Below the pieces are notes generated by a model. That model was given only the letters and a program-made list of their open reading frames with translations. It made no database searches and was not told the DNA's origin. From positions 1-8,874 of the forward strand of contig CAJXJG010000063.1 of NCBI GenBank assembly GCA_913054425.1: a stretch of 8,874 bases of DNA. Reading direction: 5' to 3'. This document shows, piece by piece, positions 1 through 8,600 of this stretch. Position numbers and translations under genes: made by a program. The DNA comes from an uncultured Fidelibacterota bacterium. GTDB lineage: Bacteria; Fidelibacterota; Marinisomatia; Marinisomatales; UBA8229. Each line of letters starts with the position of its first letter. The first letter of the stretch is position 1.

Positions 1-53
1 AGAGCACCTGGCTACGGACCAGGGGATTGGGGGTTCGAATCCTCCCGGGCGTA
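1..53 (+). tRNA. tRNA-Arg(ACG), 3' portion (5' end outside window)
   Basis: The visible part folds as a tRNA from the 3' side of the D-stem onward. The anticodon stem is CCTGG (7-11) with CCAGG (19-23), closing the loop CTACGGA, whose anticodon ACG (14-16) reads arginine CGN codons (A34 is normally deaminated to inosine in bacteria). A five-base variable loop follows, then a T-stem GGGGG (29-33) with CCTCC (41-45) and one G-T pair, and the canonical T-loop TTCGAAT (34-40). The 3' acceptor strand CGGGCGT (46-52) and discriminator A53 come next. The terminal CCA is not encoded; the bases after A53 are CAA. The 5' acceptor strand and most of the D-arm lie before the window. Confidence 0.93.
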
Positions 54-217
54 CAATTATAGGAGAGAATTGTGAGTAAATTACTGTTGTATTTCGTTGG
101 TTTTATACCTAGTTTAAAAAAATCTTAGACTGATTTGACCAGTCATGGCATAAAAATGTTGCAAAAATATTTAGGAAAATCATGTAAATTTTTATTTAAT
201 TTTCCTCTGTATTTACG

Positions 218-235
218 ATGTGATGACTCTCACAT
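218..235. promoter_or_regulatory. CRP-type operator, ATGTGA-N6-TCACAT
   Basis: Perfect inverted half-sites ATGTGA (218-223) and TCACAT (230-235) are separated by six bases. This matches the TGTGA-N6-TCACA core recognised by CRP of the Crp/Fnr superfamily. The flanks are A/T-rich on the downstream side (AAAAA). The site's centre is at 226.5. If the -10 at 256-261 is real and transcription starts near 268, the centre is at -41.5, the standard class II activator position. The regulator in this organism is not known, so the assignment rests on the motif and its spacing. Confidence 0.55.
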
Positions 236-255
236 AAAAATTGTTCTGGATATAG

Positions 256-261
256 TATTAT
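256..261 (+). promoter_or_regulatory. Putative -10 element of the C25 peptidase promoter
   Basis: TATTAT lies about 50 bases before the start codon. An overlapping TATAGT at 251-256 is an alternative. The position 17 bases upstream (about 233-238, CATAAA) is a poor -35 and overlaps the CRP-like palindrome, as expected for an activator-dependent promoter. AT-rich DNA gives many chance -10 matches, so confidence comes mostly from the spacing to the operator. Confidence 0.35.
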
Positions 262-299
262 CCAATAGATTTTCCAGTAAATGGTACCTGACCCGTACC

Positions 300-305
300 G
301 AGGAG
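300..305 (+). promoter_or_regulatory. Shine-Dalgarno site that fixes the start of the C25 peptidase gene
   Basis: GAGGAG lies 8 bases before GTG at 314 and 5 bases before TTG at 311. Both are in frame and lead straight into a basic N-terminus (Lys-Lys) and hydrophobic core typical of a signal peptide. The upstream ATG at 281 has no such site and would put eleven polar residues ahead of the signal peptide. ATG at 329 is too far away (23 bases). A 5-bp hairpin (283-299) ends directly before this site. Confidence 0.65.
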
Positions 306-313
306 ATTATTTG

Positions 314-3300
314 GTGTTAAAGAAATCAATGAGAATGCTCTTCATTTTGCCGCTTACATTTTTGTTTGGAGAGAGCTACAGTATAAATTTATATCCAGAT
401 AATACCGATCTTACCCTACTGGAAAATACTAATGAAAAAATAGCGCTGAGATATGAGATTTCTCATATCAATGGATTTGATGTAGAGACAGAAGAAGGGG
501 TTTTTTCTGAGATTAGCATCCCTCAAGGTCATTATATAGGCGCTATTGGTACACCAAAGCTCCCTGCCAGGAAAGAACTGATAGAAATACCTTTTGGTGC
601 AGAAGTGTCCATTCGTGTGACCGGATTTACTATTGAAGAGTATGCTCTCGAAGAATTAGGTATTACTCAAAAACTCATGCCGGTTCAGCCCTCTATCTCT
701 AAAAGTGCTGATATGGATAAAGTTAAATTTGAATATGAAGAAACTGCCTACAGCAGAGACACATTTTCAGATCATGAACTGGCATCCATAGTAGTGCTTG
801 GCACCTTGCGTGGAATGCGAATTGCCCGGGTCGTGCTGGCACCGGTGCGTTATAATCCAACCACAAACAGGATTCGTGTTTACAATGACCTGGTTGTACA
901 GGTTGATTTAACCGGCAGCAATCATGAATTGACCGGGTACATCAAAGCATCTACCTATTCACCCTATTTTGACGTCGTTTATCAAAGTGTGATGAATAGC
1001 AGAGACCAGGATTACCCCGATCATCCAGATTTAACAACATTTCCAGTGAAATACCTTATTGTTTCCGATCCCATGTTTGAAACTGTGCTGCAGCCATTTA
1101 TTGACTGGAAAACCATGAAAGGATTTGAGGTCATAATCGGCTACACCAACGAAATTGGATCATCCGTTGCGAATATTCAAAACTGGATTTTTGGACATTA
1201 TAACAATGGTACTCCTGACGATCCTGCACCATCCTTTGTACTTTTTGTCGGGGATGTTCAACAGGTTCCTGCTTCTTCCAACGGTTCTGCAAGTAATAAA
1301 AAAACTGATCTTTATTATTGCACTGTTGACGGCGATTATTTTCCGGAAATGTATTATGGCAGATTTTCTGCGACGAATACGACACAGCTCCAGGCTCAAA
1401 TCGATAAAACCTTGTATTATGAGAAATATGAATTTGAAAATCCATCTTACCTGGATAATGTAACTCTTATTGCCGGTGCCGATGGCTATTGGAATCCTGC
1501 AGTGGGTCAACCGACAATTTTATATGGAACAGAAAATTATTACAATTCCTCATATGGTTTTAGTCAAATCAATTCTTATTTGAACAGCTATTCCGGTTGT
1601 TACGATACGGTGGATGAAGGCCTTGGTGTTATTTTATACACTGCCCATGGTGCGGAAACCGAATGGAGTTCGCCCTATTTATCCCAGTCAGATGTAAATA
1701 ATTTCAATAATCCTGATATGTATCCTTTAGCTATTGGTAATGCCTGCCTTACCGGAGATTTTGGTTATTCTGAATGTATCGGTGAAACATGGATGCGAAA
1801 GGTGAATGGCGGGGCAGTTGCCTATATTGGTTCATCACCTTCTTCGTACTGGTTCGAAGATTTTTACTGGGCCGTTGGAGCATTTCCAATTTCAGGGGAT
1901 AACGGTGGTCATGTGCCAACCTATGAAGAGACATCCTGGGGACTTTTTGACGGACCATTTGTAAGTGAATATGTATCCACGGATGCATTGGTATTTGTGG
2001 GAAATTTAGCGGTTACTGAAGTTGACATTCAGGGCTATCCGTCTCATTCGAGCCCGCTTTATTACTGGCAGGCGTATAATGTGCTTGGAGATCCATCGCT
2101 TGTGATTTACCAATCCCAGGGTGAGGTTAATTCTGTGAATTATATGAATGTTTTACCAGTTGGAATTGATTTCTTTGAGGTGTCAGCAGAACCTGGTTCC
2201 TACGTTGCCATTTCATTCAATGGCACTTTGCATGGTACAGCGATGATTGGTGAGCAAGGAATAGTTGAAGTGCCAATCACACCTATTTATGAGCCCGGTA
2301 TGGCAGATATTGTTATCACAAAGCCTCAATTTCAGCCGGTGATGAACCAGGTTCTGGTCACTCCTTTGGATGGCCCTTATGTGACAATAGATGAATTTAC
2401 AGTTAATGCTGGGGGTGATGAGGTGGTGGAATTTGGTGAAACTGTTCTCATTACGGTGACATTGGAAAATGTAGGGAGTGATCCTGCTACGGATGTGGAA
2501 ATGACTCTCTCAGAAGATGATGAATATATCACCCTGATAGATGATTCTGAAGGATTCGGAACAATTCCGCCAGAGGGTACTTTTACCCAAACCTATGCAT
2601 ATTCCTTCACTGTATCCAATTCAGTACCGGATGACCATCTTTTTGAATTAACAGCATCTATAATCGCTGATGAAGATACATGGGAAAGCAGCCTGCATAT
2701 GACAGCCTACGCACCCGTTGTTTATTCTGGAACCATACAGGTTACAAATGATGATAATGGTAATGGGCGGTTAGACCCAGGTGAATCGGCAGACATTGGT
2801 GTCACTCTTGATAATAATGGCGGCGCTGTAGCTCACAATCTTAGTGTTCTACTTTCCACCTTTGATCCTTTTTTGACTCTTAATGTTGATGCTGGTAATC
2901 TCGAATCCCTGGACGCTTATTCAAGTGCTCAAGTGATTTTTAGTGTTTCCGTATCAGAAGATACAGAAATTGGTCACAACGTTTTATTCAATTTAAGTAT
3001 TTCTGCTGATAATGATTACAATACCACCGATAGTTTCACTCTATCAGTCGGATTGGTTCTTGAAGATTTTGAAATGGGAAGTTTCTCTGGTTATCCATGG
3101 GAATTTGGCGGTAATGGTCCATGGACTATTTCCACTGAGGCATATGAAGGAACTTATAGCGCCCAATCTGGTGCTATTGCCAACAATCAGACTTCAGAGA
3201 TGTATGTCTCGGTGAACGTGACAACCGATGGAGAAATTTCTTTTTATTATAAAGTATCCTCAGAAGCCAGTTATGACTATCTCAGGTTTTACATTGATGG

Positions 3301-5569
3301 ATCAGAAATGGGTGCCTGGTCAGGAGAAGTGGACTGGCTGCCGGCAGCTTATCCGGTAGCTCATGGTGAACATACTTTCAGATGGGTATACGAAAAAGAT
3401 TGGAGTGTGTCTGAAGGGAATGACTGCGCCTGGATTGATTATGTCATTTTCCCCTCCGGATCTCCGCCCCAGTATCCTGATATTTCCGTTAATCCGATGA
3501 GTATTGAAGCAAATCTGGAATCCGGTGGAACGATAGAGCAAATTCTTACCATTACCAATTCCGGTGAAGGTATTTTGAACTATAGTGTGGTTGTTGCTAC
3601 GGAAAGTAGACAATCCGCTGATTTTGTGAGTTATAAATTGAGCAAGGGAGAAATAGATACCCGCCCCGGAGTACGTTCTGAGAAAGGTTTTGGCGGTCCC
3701 GATGAATTTGGATATTACTGGATTGACAGCGATGAAAGCGGTGGACCGAATTACGATTGGTTTGAGATTAATTCTGTAGGTACAGCACTCACTGGAGATT
3801 ATATGGATGACTATTCATGGGGATCAATTGAATTAGGATTTGACTTCAGTTTTTACGGTAATTTTTATGATATGGTCAATATTTGCAGCAATGGCTTCAT
3901 TTCATTTACGTCGTCATCCACTGCTTATTCCAATCAAGAAATACCAAGTTCAGGAGAACCTAATTCGCTGTTGGCTATTTTGTGGGATGATTTAAATCCG
4001 AATAATGGCGGTACAATTTACTATCATCGAGAAAGTGATAGATTTATCGTAGAATGGGACGGTGTTCCCCATTATGGAAGTGGTGGAGGTCAAGAAACCT
4101 TCCAGGTGATTATTAATGAAAATGGTACGATAATTTACCAGTATAAGACAGTTGACACCGGGGATGGGTGTACAGTGGGGATCGAAAATGAGACCGGTAC
4201 AGATGGCCTGCAGGTAGTATTCAATGCATCCTATCTTCATAATGAAATGGCCATCCTGTTCTATGCAGAAGATCCATGGATAACAGTTTCACCAATGAGC
4301 GGCAGTATTGATCCTGATGGCACTGCAAATTTAATCGTGACCCTTAATGCTGAAGAACTTGAGGAAGGTGAATATTCTGCTTCAATTATTATTGCCAGTA
4401 ATGATCCGGATGAATATAATATTTCTGTTCCCGTTATATTAACCGTCGGAGCTGACATGAATGTGGAAATAACGGTTGATCATTTCGAAGATTGGAATAT
4501 GGTCGGGCTGCCTCTGGATGTGGAAGATGTCAATGTCATGTCTGTTTATCCTGATGCTGTGGAGAATACACTGTATTCGTTTGGAGACAATGGCTATGAA
4601 CAGGAACAAGAGTTGAATCTGGGCGCTGGCTATTGGGTGCGTTTCGATGAACAGGGATCAAATACAATATCCGGAGAAATGATTTATTCAATTGATGTGA
4701 ATTTGATGGAACATTGGAATATGATCGCCGGGGGATCTGAGATTGGAGGCGCTTTCATTGATCCTTCCGAATTGATTGTTCCGAATACGTTATACAGATT
4801 TACTGAAAATGGGTATGAAAATGCTAATTCCATCGATCCGGGATTTGGGTATTGGGTTCGTTCTTATGGAGAAGGAATTGTAACTATATCATCAGATATT
4901 GGATCAGCTAAACTCACAATTCAAGATCGTGCAATTTTGAAAAATGCAAGCACAATTTCTTTTAACGGCAACACACTTTACTTCGGTGTAGAAATACCTG
5001 ACAGGGAAGCGCTTAGTTATACCCTTCCTCCAAAACCACCTGCAGGAGGTTTTGACGTACGCTTTGCAGACAATATGAAGTGTATAAAAGAGTCCGGGAC
5101 GATCGAAATCATGAATAATTCAGATCAGCTTATCATTTCTTATGATGTAATAATTGATGATGCTAAACACATGAACTGGGTTTTGATAAATCCTATGACA
5201 CACGAAGAATTTACACTAACCGGACAGGGAGTGTTGGAAGTCTCCGGGGAAATCTCAAACCTTGAATTGAGGAAAGCATCTGAAATACCTGAATCATTTA
5301 GTCTTTCTCAAAACTATCCAAACCCGTTTAACCCGGTTACGCAGATACAATTTGAATTACCAAGAGATAATAAAATATCTTTGAAAGTGTATAATCTCAA
5401 GGGTGAGGAAGTCCGAAATCTTGTTTCAGGAACATATAGAGCTGGATATCACACCATCAGATGGAATGGAACAAATCAAAACAGTGAACCTGTTGCCAGT
5501 GGTGTGTATATCTATGTGCTGGAAGCAGGCTCATTCCATTTGGTAAGGAAAATGTTATTGATGAAATAG
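314..5569 (+). CDS. Secreted gingipain-family (C25) cysteine peptidase with adhesin domains and type IX sorting domain
   Basis: A 1751-residue extracellular cysteine endopeptidase, numbered from GTG 314 (ATG 281 and TTG 311 are alternative starts). Seen in order: signal peptide (1-23); gingipain-like propeptide (about 25-225); C25 domain (about 245-600) with catalytic His445 in TAHGAE and Cys478 in GNACLTGDF, 33 residues apart as in gingipain RgpB; an Ig-like C25 tail (605-685); two CARDB-like domains (690-795, 800-905), the second with a calcium-loop-like DDNGNGRLDPGE (813-824); a MAM-like jelly roll ending in CAWIDYV (916-1047); a BACON-like strand set (1055-1095); a nidogen-like (NIDO) region (1133-1315); another BACON-like domain (1320-1378); two WNM/GYW repeats (1389-1526); an LPPKPP domain (1530-1650); and a sorting domain with NYPNPFNP (1667-1674) and a FlgD-like fold to the end. 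The family implies activation by propeptide removal and export by type IX secretion. Substrate specificity cannot be read. PorU sortase also belongs to C25, but this length and adhesin tail fit a secreted protease better. Confidence 0.93.
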   Translation: MLKKSMRMLFILPLTFLFGESYSINLYPDNTDLTLLENTNEKIALRYEISHINGFDVETEEGVFSEISIPQGHYIGAIGTPKLPARKELIEIPFGAEVSIRVTGFTIEEYALEELGITQKLMPVQPSISKSADMDKVKFEYEETAYSRDTFSDHELASIVVLGTLRGMRIARVVLAPVRYNPTTNRIRVYNDLVVQVDLTGSNHELTGYIKASTYSPYFDVVYQSVMNSRDQDYPDHPDLTTFPVKYLIVSDPMFETVLQPFIDWKTMKGFEVIIGYTNEIGSSVANIQNWIFGHYNNGTPDDPAPSFVLFVGDVQQVPASSNGSASNKKTDLYYCTVDGDYFPEMYYGRFSATNTTQLQAQIDKTLYYEKYEFENPSYLDNVTLIAGADGYWNPAVGQPTILYGTENYYNSSYGFSQINSYLNSYSGCYDTVDEGLGVILYTAHGAETEWSSPYLSQSDVNNFNNPDMYPLAIGNACLTGDFGYSECIGETWMRKVNGGAVAYIGSSPSSYWFEDFYWAVGAFPISGDNGGHVPTYEETSWGLFDGPFVSEYVSTDALVFVGNLAVTEVDIQGYPSHSSPLYYWQAYNVLGDPSLVIYQSQGEVNSVNYMNVLPVGIDFFEVSAEPGSYVAISFNGTLHGTAMIGEQGIVEVPITPIYEPGMADIVITKPQFQPVMNQVLVTPLDGPYVTIDEFTVNAGGDEVVEFGETVLITVTLENVGSDPATDVEMTLSEDDEYITLIDDSEGFGTIPPEGTFTQTYAYSFTVSNSVPDDHLFELTASIIADEDTWESSLHMTAYAPVVYSGTIQVTNDDNGNGRLDPGESADIGVTLDNNGGAVAHNLSVLLSTFDPFLTLNVDAGNLESLDAYSSAQVIFSVSVSEDTEIGHNVLFNLSISADNDYNTTDSFTLSVGLVLEDFEMGSFSGYPWEFGGNGPWTISTEAYEGTYSAQSGAIANNQTSEMYVSVNVTTDGEISFYYKVSSEASYDYLRFYIDGSEMGAWSGEVDWLPAAYPVAHGEHTFRWVYEKDWSVSEGNDCAWIDYVIFPSGSPPQYPDISVNPMSIEANLESGGTIEQILTITNSGEGILNYSVVVATESRQSADFVSYKLSKGEIDTRPGVRSEKGFGGPDEFGYYWIDSDESGGPNYDWFEINSVGTALTGDYMDDYSWGSIELGFDFSFYGNFYDMVNICSNGFISFTSSSTAYSNQEIPSSGEPNSLLAILWDDLNPNNGGTIYYHRESDRFIVEWDGVPHYGSGGGQETFQVIINENGTIIYQYKTVDTGDGCTVGIENETGTDGLQVVFNASYLHNEMAILFYAEDPWITVSPMSGSIDPDGTANLIVTLNAEELEEGEYSASIIIASNDPDEYNISVPVILTVGADMNVEITVDHFEDWNMVGLPLDVEDVNVMSVYPDAVENTLYSFGDNGYEQEQELNLGAGYWVRFDEQGSNTISGEMIYSIDVNLMEHWNMIAGGSEIGGAFIDPSELIVPNTLYRFTENGYENANSIDPGFGYWVRSYGEGIVTISSDIGSAKLTIQDRAILKNASTISFNGNTLYFGVEIPDREALSYTLPPKPPAGGFDVRFADNMKCIKESGTIEIMNNSDQLIISYDVIIDDAKHMNWVLINPMTHEEFTLTGQGVLEVSGEISNLELRKASEIPESFSLSQNYPNPFNPVTQIQFELPRDNKISLKVYNLKGEEVRNLVSGTYRAGYHTIRWNGTNQNSEPVASGVYIYVLEAGSFHLVRKMLLMK
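4478..4891 (+). other. WNM/GYW tandem protein repeat within the C25 peptidase
   Basis: Two copies of a roughly 74-residue module occupy residues 1389-1526. Each opens with a Trp-Asn-Met (W1394, W1468), has a middle NTLY-x-F-x-(2,3)-GYE motif and closes with GYWVR (1439-1443, 1512-1516). The same two-copy block, in the same order and at nearly the same spacing, occurs in the neighbouring carboxypeptidase. I cannot attach a named family to it. The conserved aromatics and short beta-like segments suggest a small beta-rich extracellular domain, possibly for binding or as a spacer ahead of the sorting signal. Confidence 0.6.
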
Positions 5570-5573
5570 AGAC

Positions 5574-5594
5574 ATAATTTCAAATGGAAATTAT
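5574..5594 (+). other. AT-rich 3' hairpin directly after the C25 gene
   Basis: ATAATTTC (5574-5581) and GAAATTAT (5587-5594) form a perfect 8-bp stem around the loop AAATG, five bases after the stop codon. TTT follows. The stem has only one G-C pair, so it is a weak terminator at best. It may help define the mRNA 3' end together with the stronger hairpin downstream. Confidence 0.4.
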
Positions 5595-5640
5595 TTTGGA
5601 ACGAAGGAGGGAAAATATCCTCGAATAATAATGTAAACTT

Positions 5641-5670
5641 GGAGGAGCAAATGTGCTCCTCTTTAATTTT
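5641..5670 (+). terminator. Rho-independent terminator after the C25 peptidase gene
   Basis: GAGGAGCA (5642-5649) pairs perfectly with TGCTCCTC (5654-5661) around the tetraloop AATG; G5641-T5662 can add a wobble pair. The T-rich tract TTTAATTTT (5662-5670) follows. It stands 71 bases after the stop of the C25 gene and 17 bases before the carboxypeptidase start. It therefore probably ends the first transcript, and the second gene would be expressed by its own promoter or by read-through. The left arm also reads GGAGGAG, a Shine-Dalgarno-like string, but it is too far from ATG 5688 to serve it. Confidence 0.75.
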
Positions 5671-5687
5671 GATATGAAAAAAATAAG

Positions 5688-8600
5688 ATGAAATTGATGT
5701 TGAATAAACTGTTGATAGCCGGAATTGGAATGATTCTATCAGGCCTTGCTGCCGAAGAAAGAATGGTGGTCAGGTTTGTAGATCCGGATAAAGCTGTATT
5801 AACTGAATTTAACGAAACCGATTATGATATTGCTGCTTTCAAGCCCGGGGAATTCCTGGATTTGGTGGTTTTGAAATCTCAATATGAGGAACTCTTAACC
5901 CGGGGTTTTCAGATAACTGTTACACAAACTGAAGATCAGCTGAGGCAAAATTTAGGGAATGTTCGAGATTTATATGGATACCGCAATTATGATGAGCTTC
6001 TGGATGACCTCCAGGAAATGGAATCACAATATCCGGATATATGTAAACTCTATGATATCGGGAATACCCGTGGTAAAGAGTATTCAATGGCCGGCAATTC
6101 ATATTATAATGATTATAATCATGAAATCTGGGCAATGAAAGTTTCGGATAACGTGGAAGAGGAGGAGGATGAACCCTCCGTGTTTTATATGGCGGAGCAT
6201 CATGCCCGGGAGCCAATTAGTCTTGAGGTAAATATGTATATTTTGAATCACATAATCTCTAATTATGGAAATGATCCAACAATTACTGATGAGGTTAATA
6301 ATAAACAGATCTGGTTTATGCCATTGGTGAATCCAAATGGTCATAAAATTGTCACTGATGAAGTTGATCTCTGGTGGAGAAAAAATATCAGGGACAACAA
6401 TGGAAATGGATCAATAAATTTTGGCGGCGGGGATGGCGTTGACCCTAACAGGAATTATGACTGGAATTGGGGAGGAGAGGGTTCATCCGGTGATACATTT
6501 AGCGAAACCTACCGTGGCCCATCAGCATTCTCTGAACCCGAAATTCAGGCAATGAGAGATATATTAGGAGCTCATCATTTTGTTACTGGTATCACATACC
6601 ACGCCTACAGTGAACTTGTTCTATTTCCATTTGGGTATGGAAATGGTGTGCAGGCACCTGATCATTATGCACTTCAAGAATTAGCTAATGAAATGGCCTT
6701 TACAATACCAGGGCAGGATGGAGGATATTACGATCCGATTCCATCCTGGGAATTATATCCAGCCAGTGGAACCACTGATGACTATGCTTACGGAGAGCAT
6801 GGTGTTTTTTCATTCACAATCGAATTAGCAACCCAATTTATTCCGCCTGCCAGCCAGGTTGAGGGAATTTGTGAGGACAATCTTGAGGCTGCTCTCATAC
6901 TCTTAGGGCGTGTTGATAGAAAGACTTTGACGGGGCATATTACCGATGCTGAAAGCGGTGATCCTGTAATCGCCGAAATTTATATTGATGGCATTGATAA
7001 CACAGGCGAATTCAGAAAACCGTATGAAAGTGATCTTTTCTTTGGAAGATATTACCGTCTTCTTCAAATGGGATCATATGATGTGACTTTTTCGGCATTA
7101 GGCTATGAATCAACAACAATAAATAATGTAGGCATATCACCGTTACAACAAACGGTTTTAGATGTAGAGCTTGACCCAGTTCTTATGATTCCTGTTACTG
7201 GCCAGGTTACTGACGGATACACTGGAGTTCCCATTGCGCAGGCTCAGTTAAGTTTGAGCAGTGATCCGGACAACCTGATTTATTCTGATAATAGTGGTTA
7301 TTTTTCATTTCCGGCTGTTTATGAAGACAATTATACCGTTCATGCTGAAGCGGTTAATTATTCTACAGTAGATATGCCGGTGACGATAACTGCCGATGAT
7401 TTTTTTATTGAATTGGAAATGTACACGTTCTACACAGAATCCTTTGAATCAAACGAATTTTCTGACGATTGGAGTTCAGATGGAAATGCGCAATGGTATT
7501 TTGATACAGAATCTGTATATGATGGGATCTATTCCGTCCGTTCAGGAGATATTGATGATAATGAAGCCTCGAATTTATCACTCGATTTGGAAGTCACAGG
7601 GTATGGCTCCATCGGATTTCACTACAGAGTAGCTTCCGAATACAGCACGTCAGGAAATTATTTTTATGACGGATTGACCTTTTACATAAACGGGGAGGAA
7701 ATGGGACAATTTCAACCCACACCTGAGGGTGATACACCATGGATGTATATTTCATATACTGTTTCACCGGGAGAATATAGTTTTACCTGGAGTTATGTGA
7801 AAGACGGCGGAGGAGGATCAACGGAGATGGAAGAAGACTGCGCCTGGATTGATGTCGTAGAATTTCCGCCAACCGGCAGCACAGAGCCTCCTGTTGACGA
7901 TGTGGAGTTCATGGTGAATTCAGGATGGAACATGGTTGGACTTCCCCTGAACGTAGAGAATTCAAATTATGAGAACTTGTTTCCAAATGCAGTGGCTAAT
8001 ACACTGTTTTCATTTAACGGCCAATATGTTTCGGAAGAAAACCTTATTCCCGGAACTGGTTACTGGCTCCGCTTTCCTGAAGATGGAAACGTTTCAATCT
8101 CCGGGTCAGTTATAACAGATTTACCGATTTCCATCATGGAAGGGTGGAACCTGATTTCGGGAATTTCAACAGTGGTTACTATTCAAAATATAATTGATCC
8201 TAATGATCTTATCATTCCCGGAACCATTTATGGTTTTGAAGATGGCTATGTTGAATCTGAATCAATTGAACCGGGCTACGGCTACTGGCTCAGAAGCACA
8301 GGCGAAGGGGAAATTATATTATCTACTTCTTCAGAAGCAACCAGGATGGTTACTGCACAAAAACCGGACAATGCAAACACTCTCAAGTTTAGAAATCATA
8401 CCCTTTATTTCGGTAACAAAATTGAAGTAGAAAATCCGTTGAGTTTTAGTCTTCCGCCAAAACCACCGACTGGTGCCAGAGACCTCCGCTTTTCCGGCGA
8501 TACCAAACTCTGTTCAACCGAGGAATGTGTAATTGAAGTGATGAATAATGGCAGTCCACTTATGGTTAACTGCAATATAAACGATGGTAAAAATTGGGAG

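Larger units (their letters stand above)
54..313. other. Intergenic leader between tRNA-Arg and the C25 peptidase gene
   Basis: This is an AT-rich stretch with no convincing protein gene. It holds a short inverted repeat just after the tRNA (CAATT 54-58 with AATTG 68-72), a CRP-type palindrome (218-235), a possible -10 (256-261), a 5-bp hairpin GGTAC/GTACC (283-299) and a Shine-Dalgarno (300-305). One 18-codon frame at 72-128 starts with GTG four bases after AGGAGAG, but nothing else supports it as a gene. A longer frame beginning with TTG at 135 lacks a ribosome binding site and runs into the next gene. Confidence 0.6.

Noticed and set aside
1..280. Integration site or mobile element next to the tRNA
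   Set aside because: tRNA 3' ends are common integration sites, but no repeated copy of the tRNA end, integrase or transposase is present in the window.
135..320. 61-residue frame starting with TTG before the C25 gene
   Set aside because: No Shine-Dalgarno, no recognisable motif, runs across the predicted operator, -10 and ribosome binding site of the next gene, and overlaps its start.
1131..1510. Overlapping minus- and plus-strand frames over the C25 catalytic domain
   Set aside because: Shadows of a gene whose own frame has the catalytic domain motifs; low-complexity basic products with no start signals.
314..5569. C25 gene as PorU, the type IX sortase
   Set aside because: PorU is in the same peptidase family, but this protein is far longer and has a multi-domain adhesin tail and a standard cleavable sorting domain, which fits a secreted client.
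5920..6344. Minus-strand frames over the M14 catalytic domain
   Set aside because: The plus-strand frame encodes the zinc-binding HARE motif and neighbouring conserved residues here, so the reverse frames are incidental.
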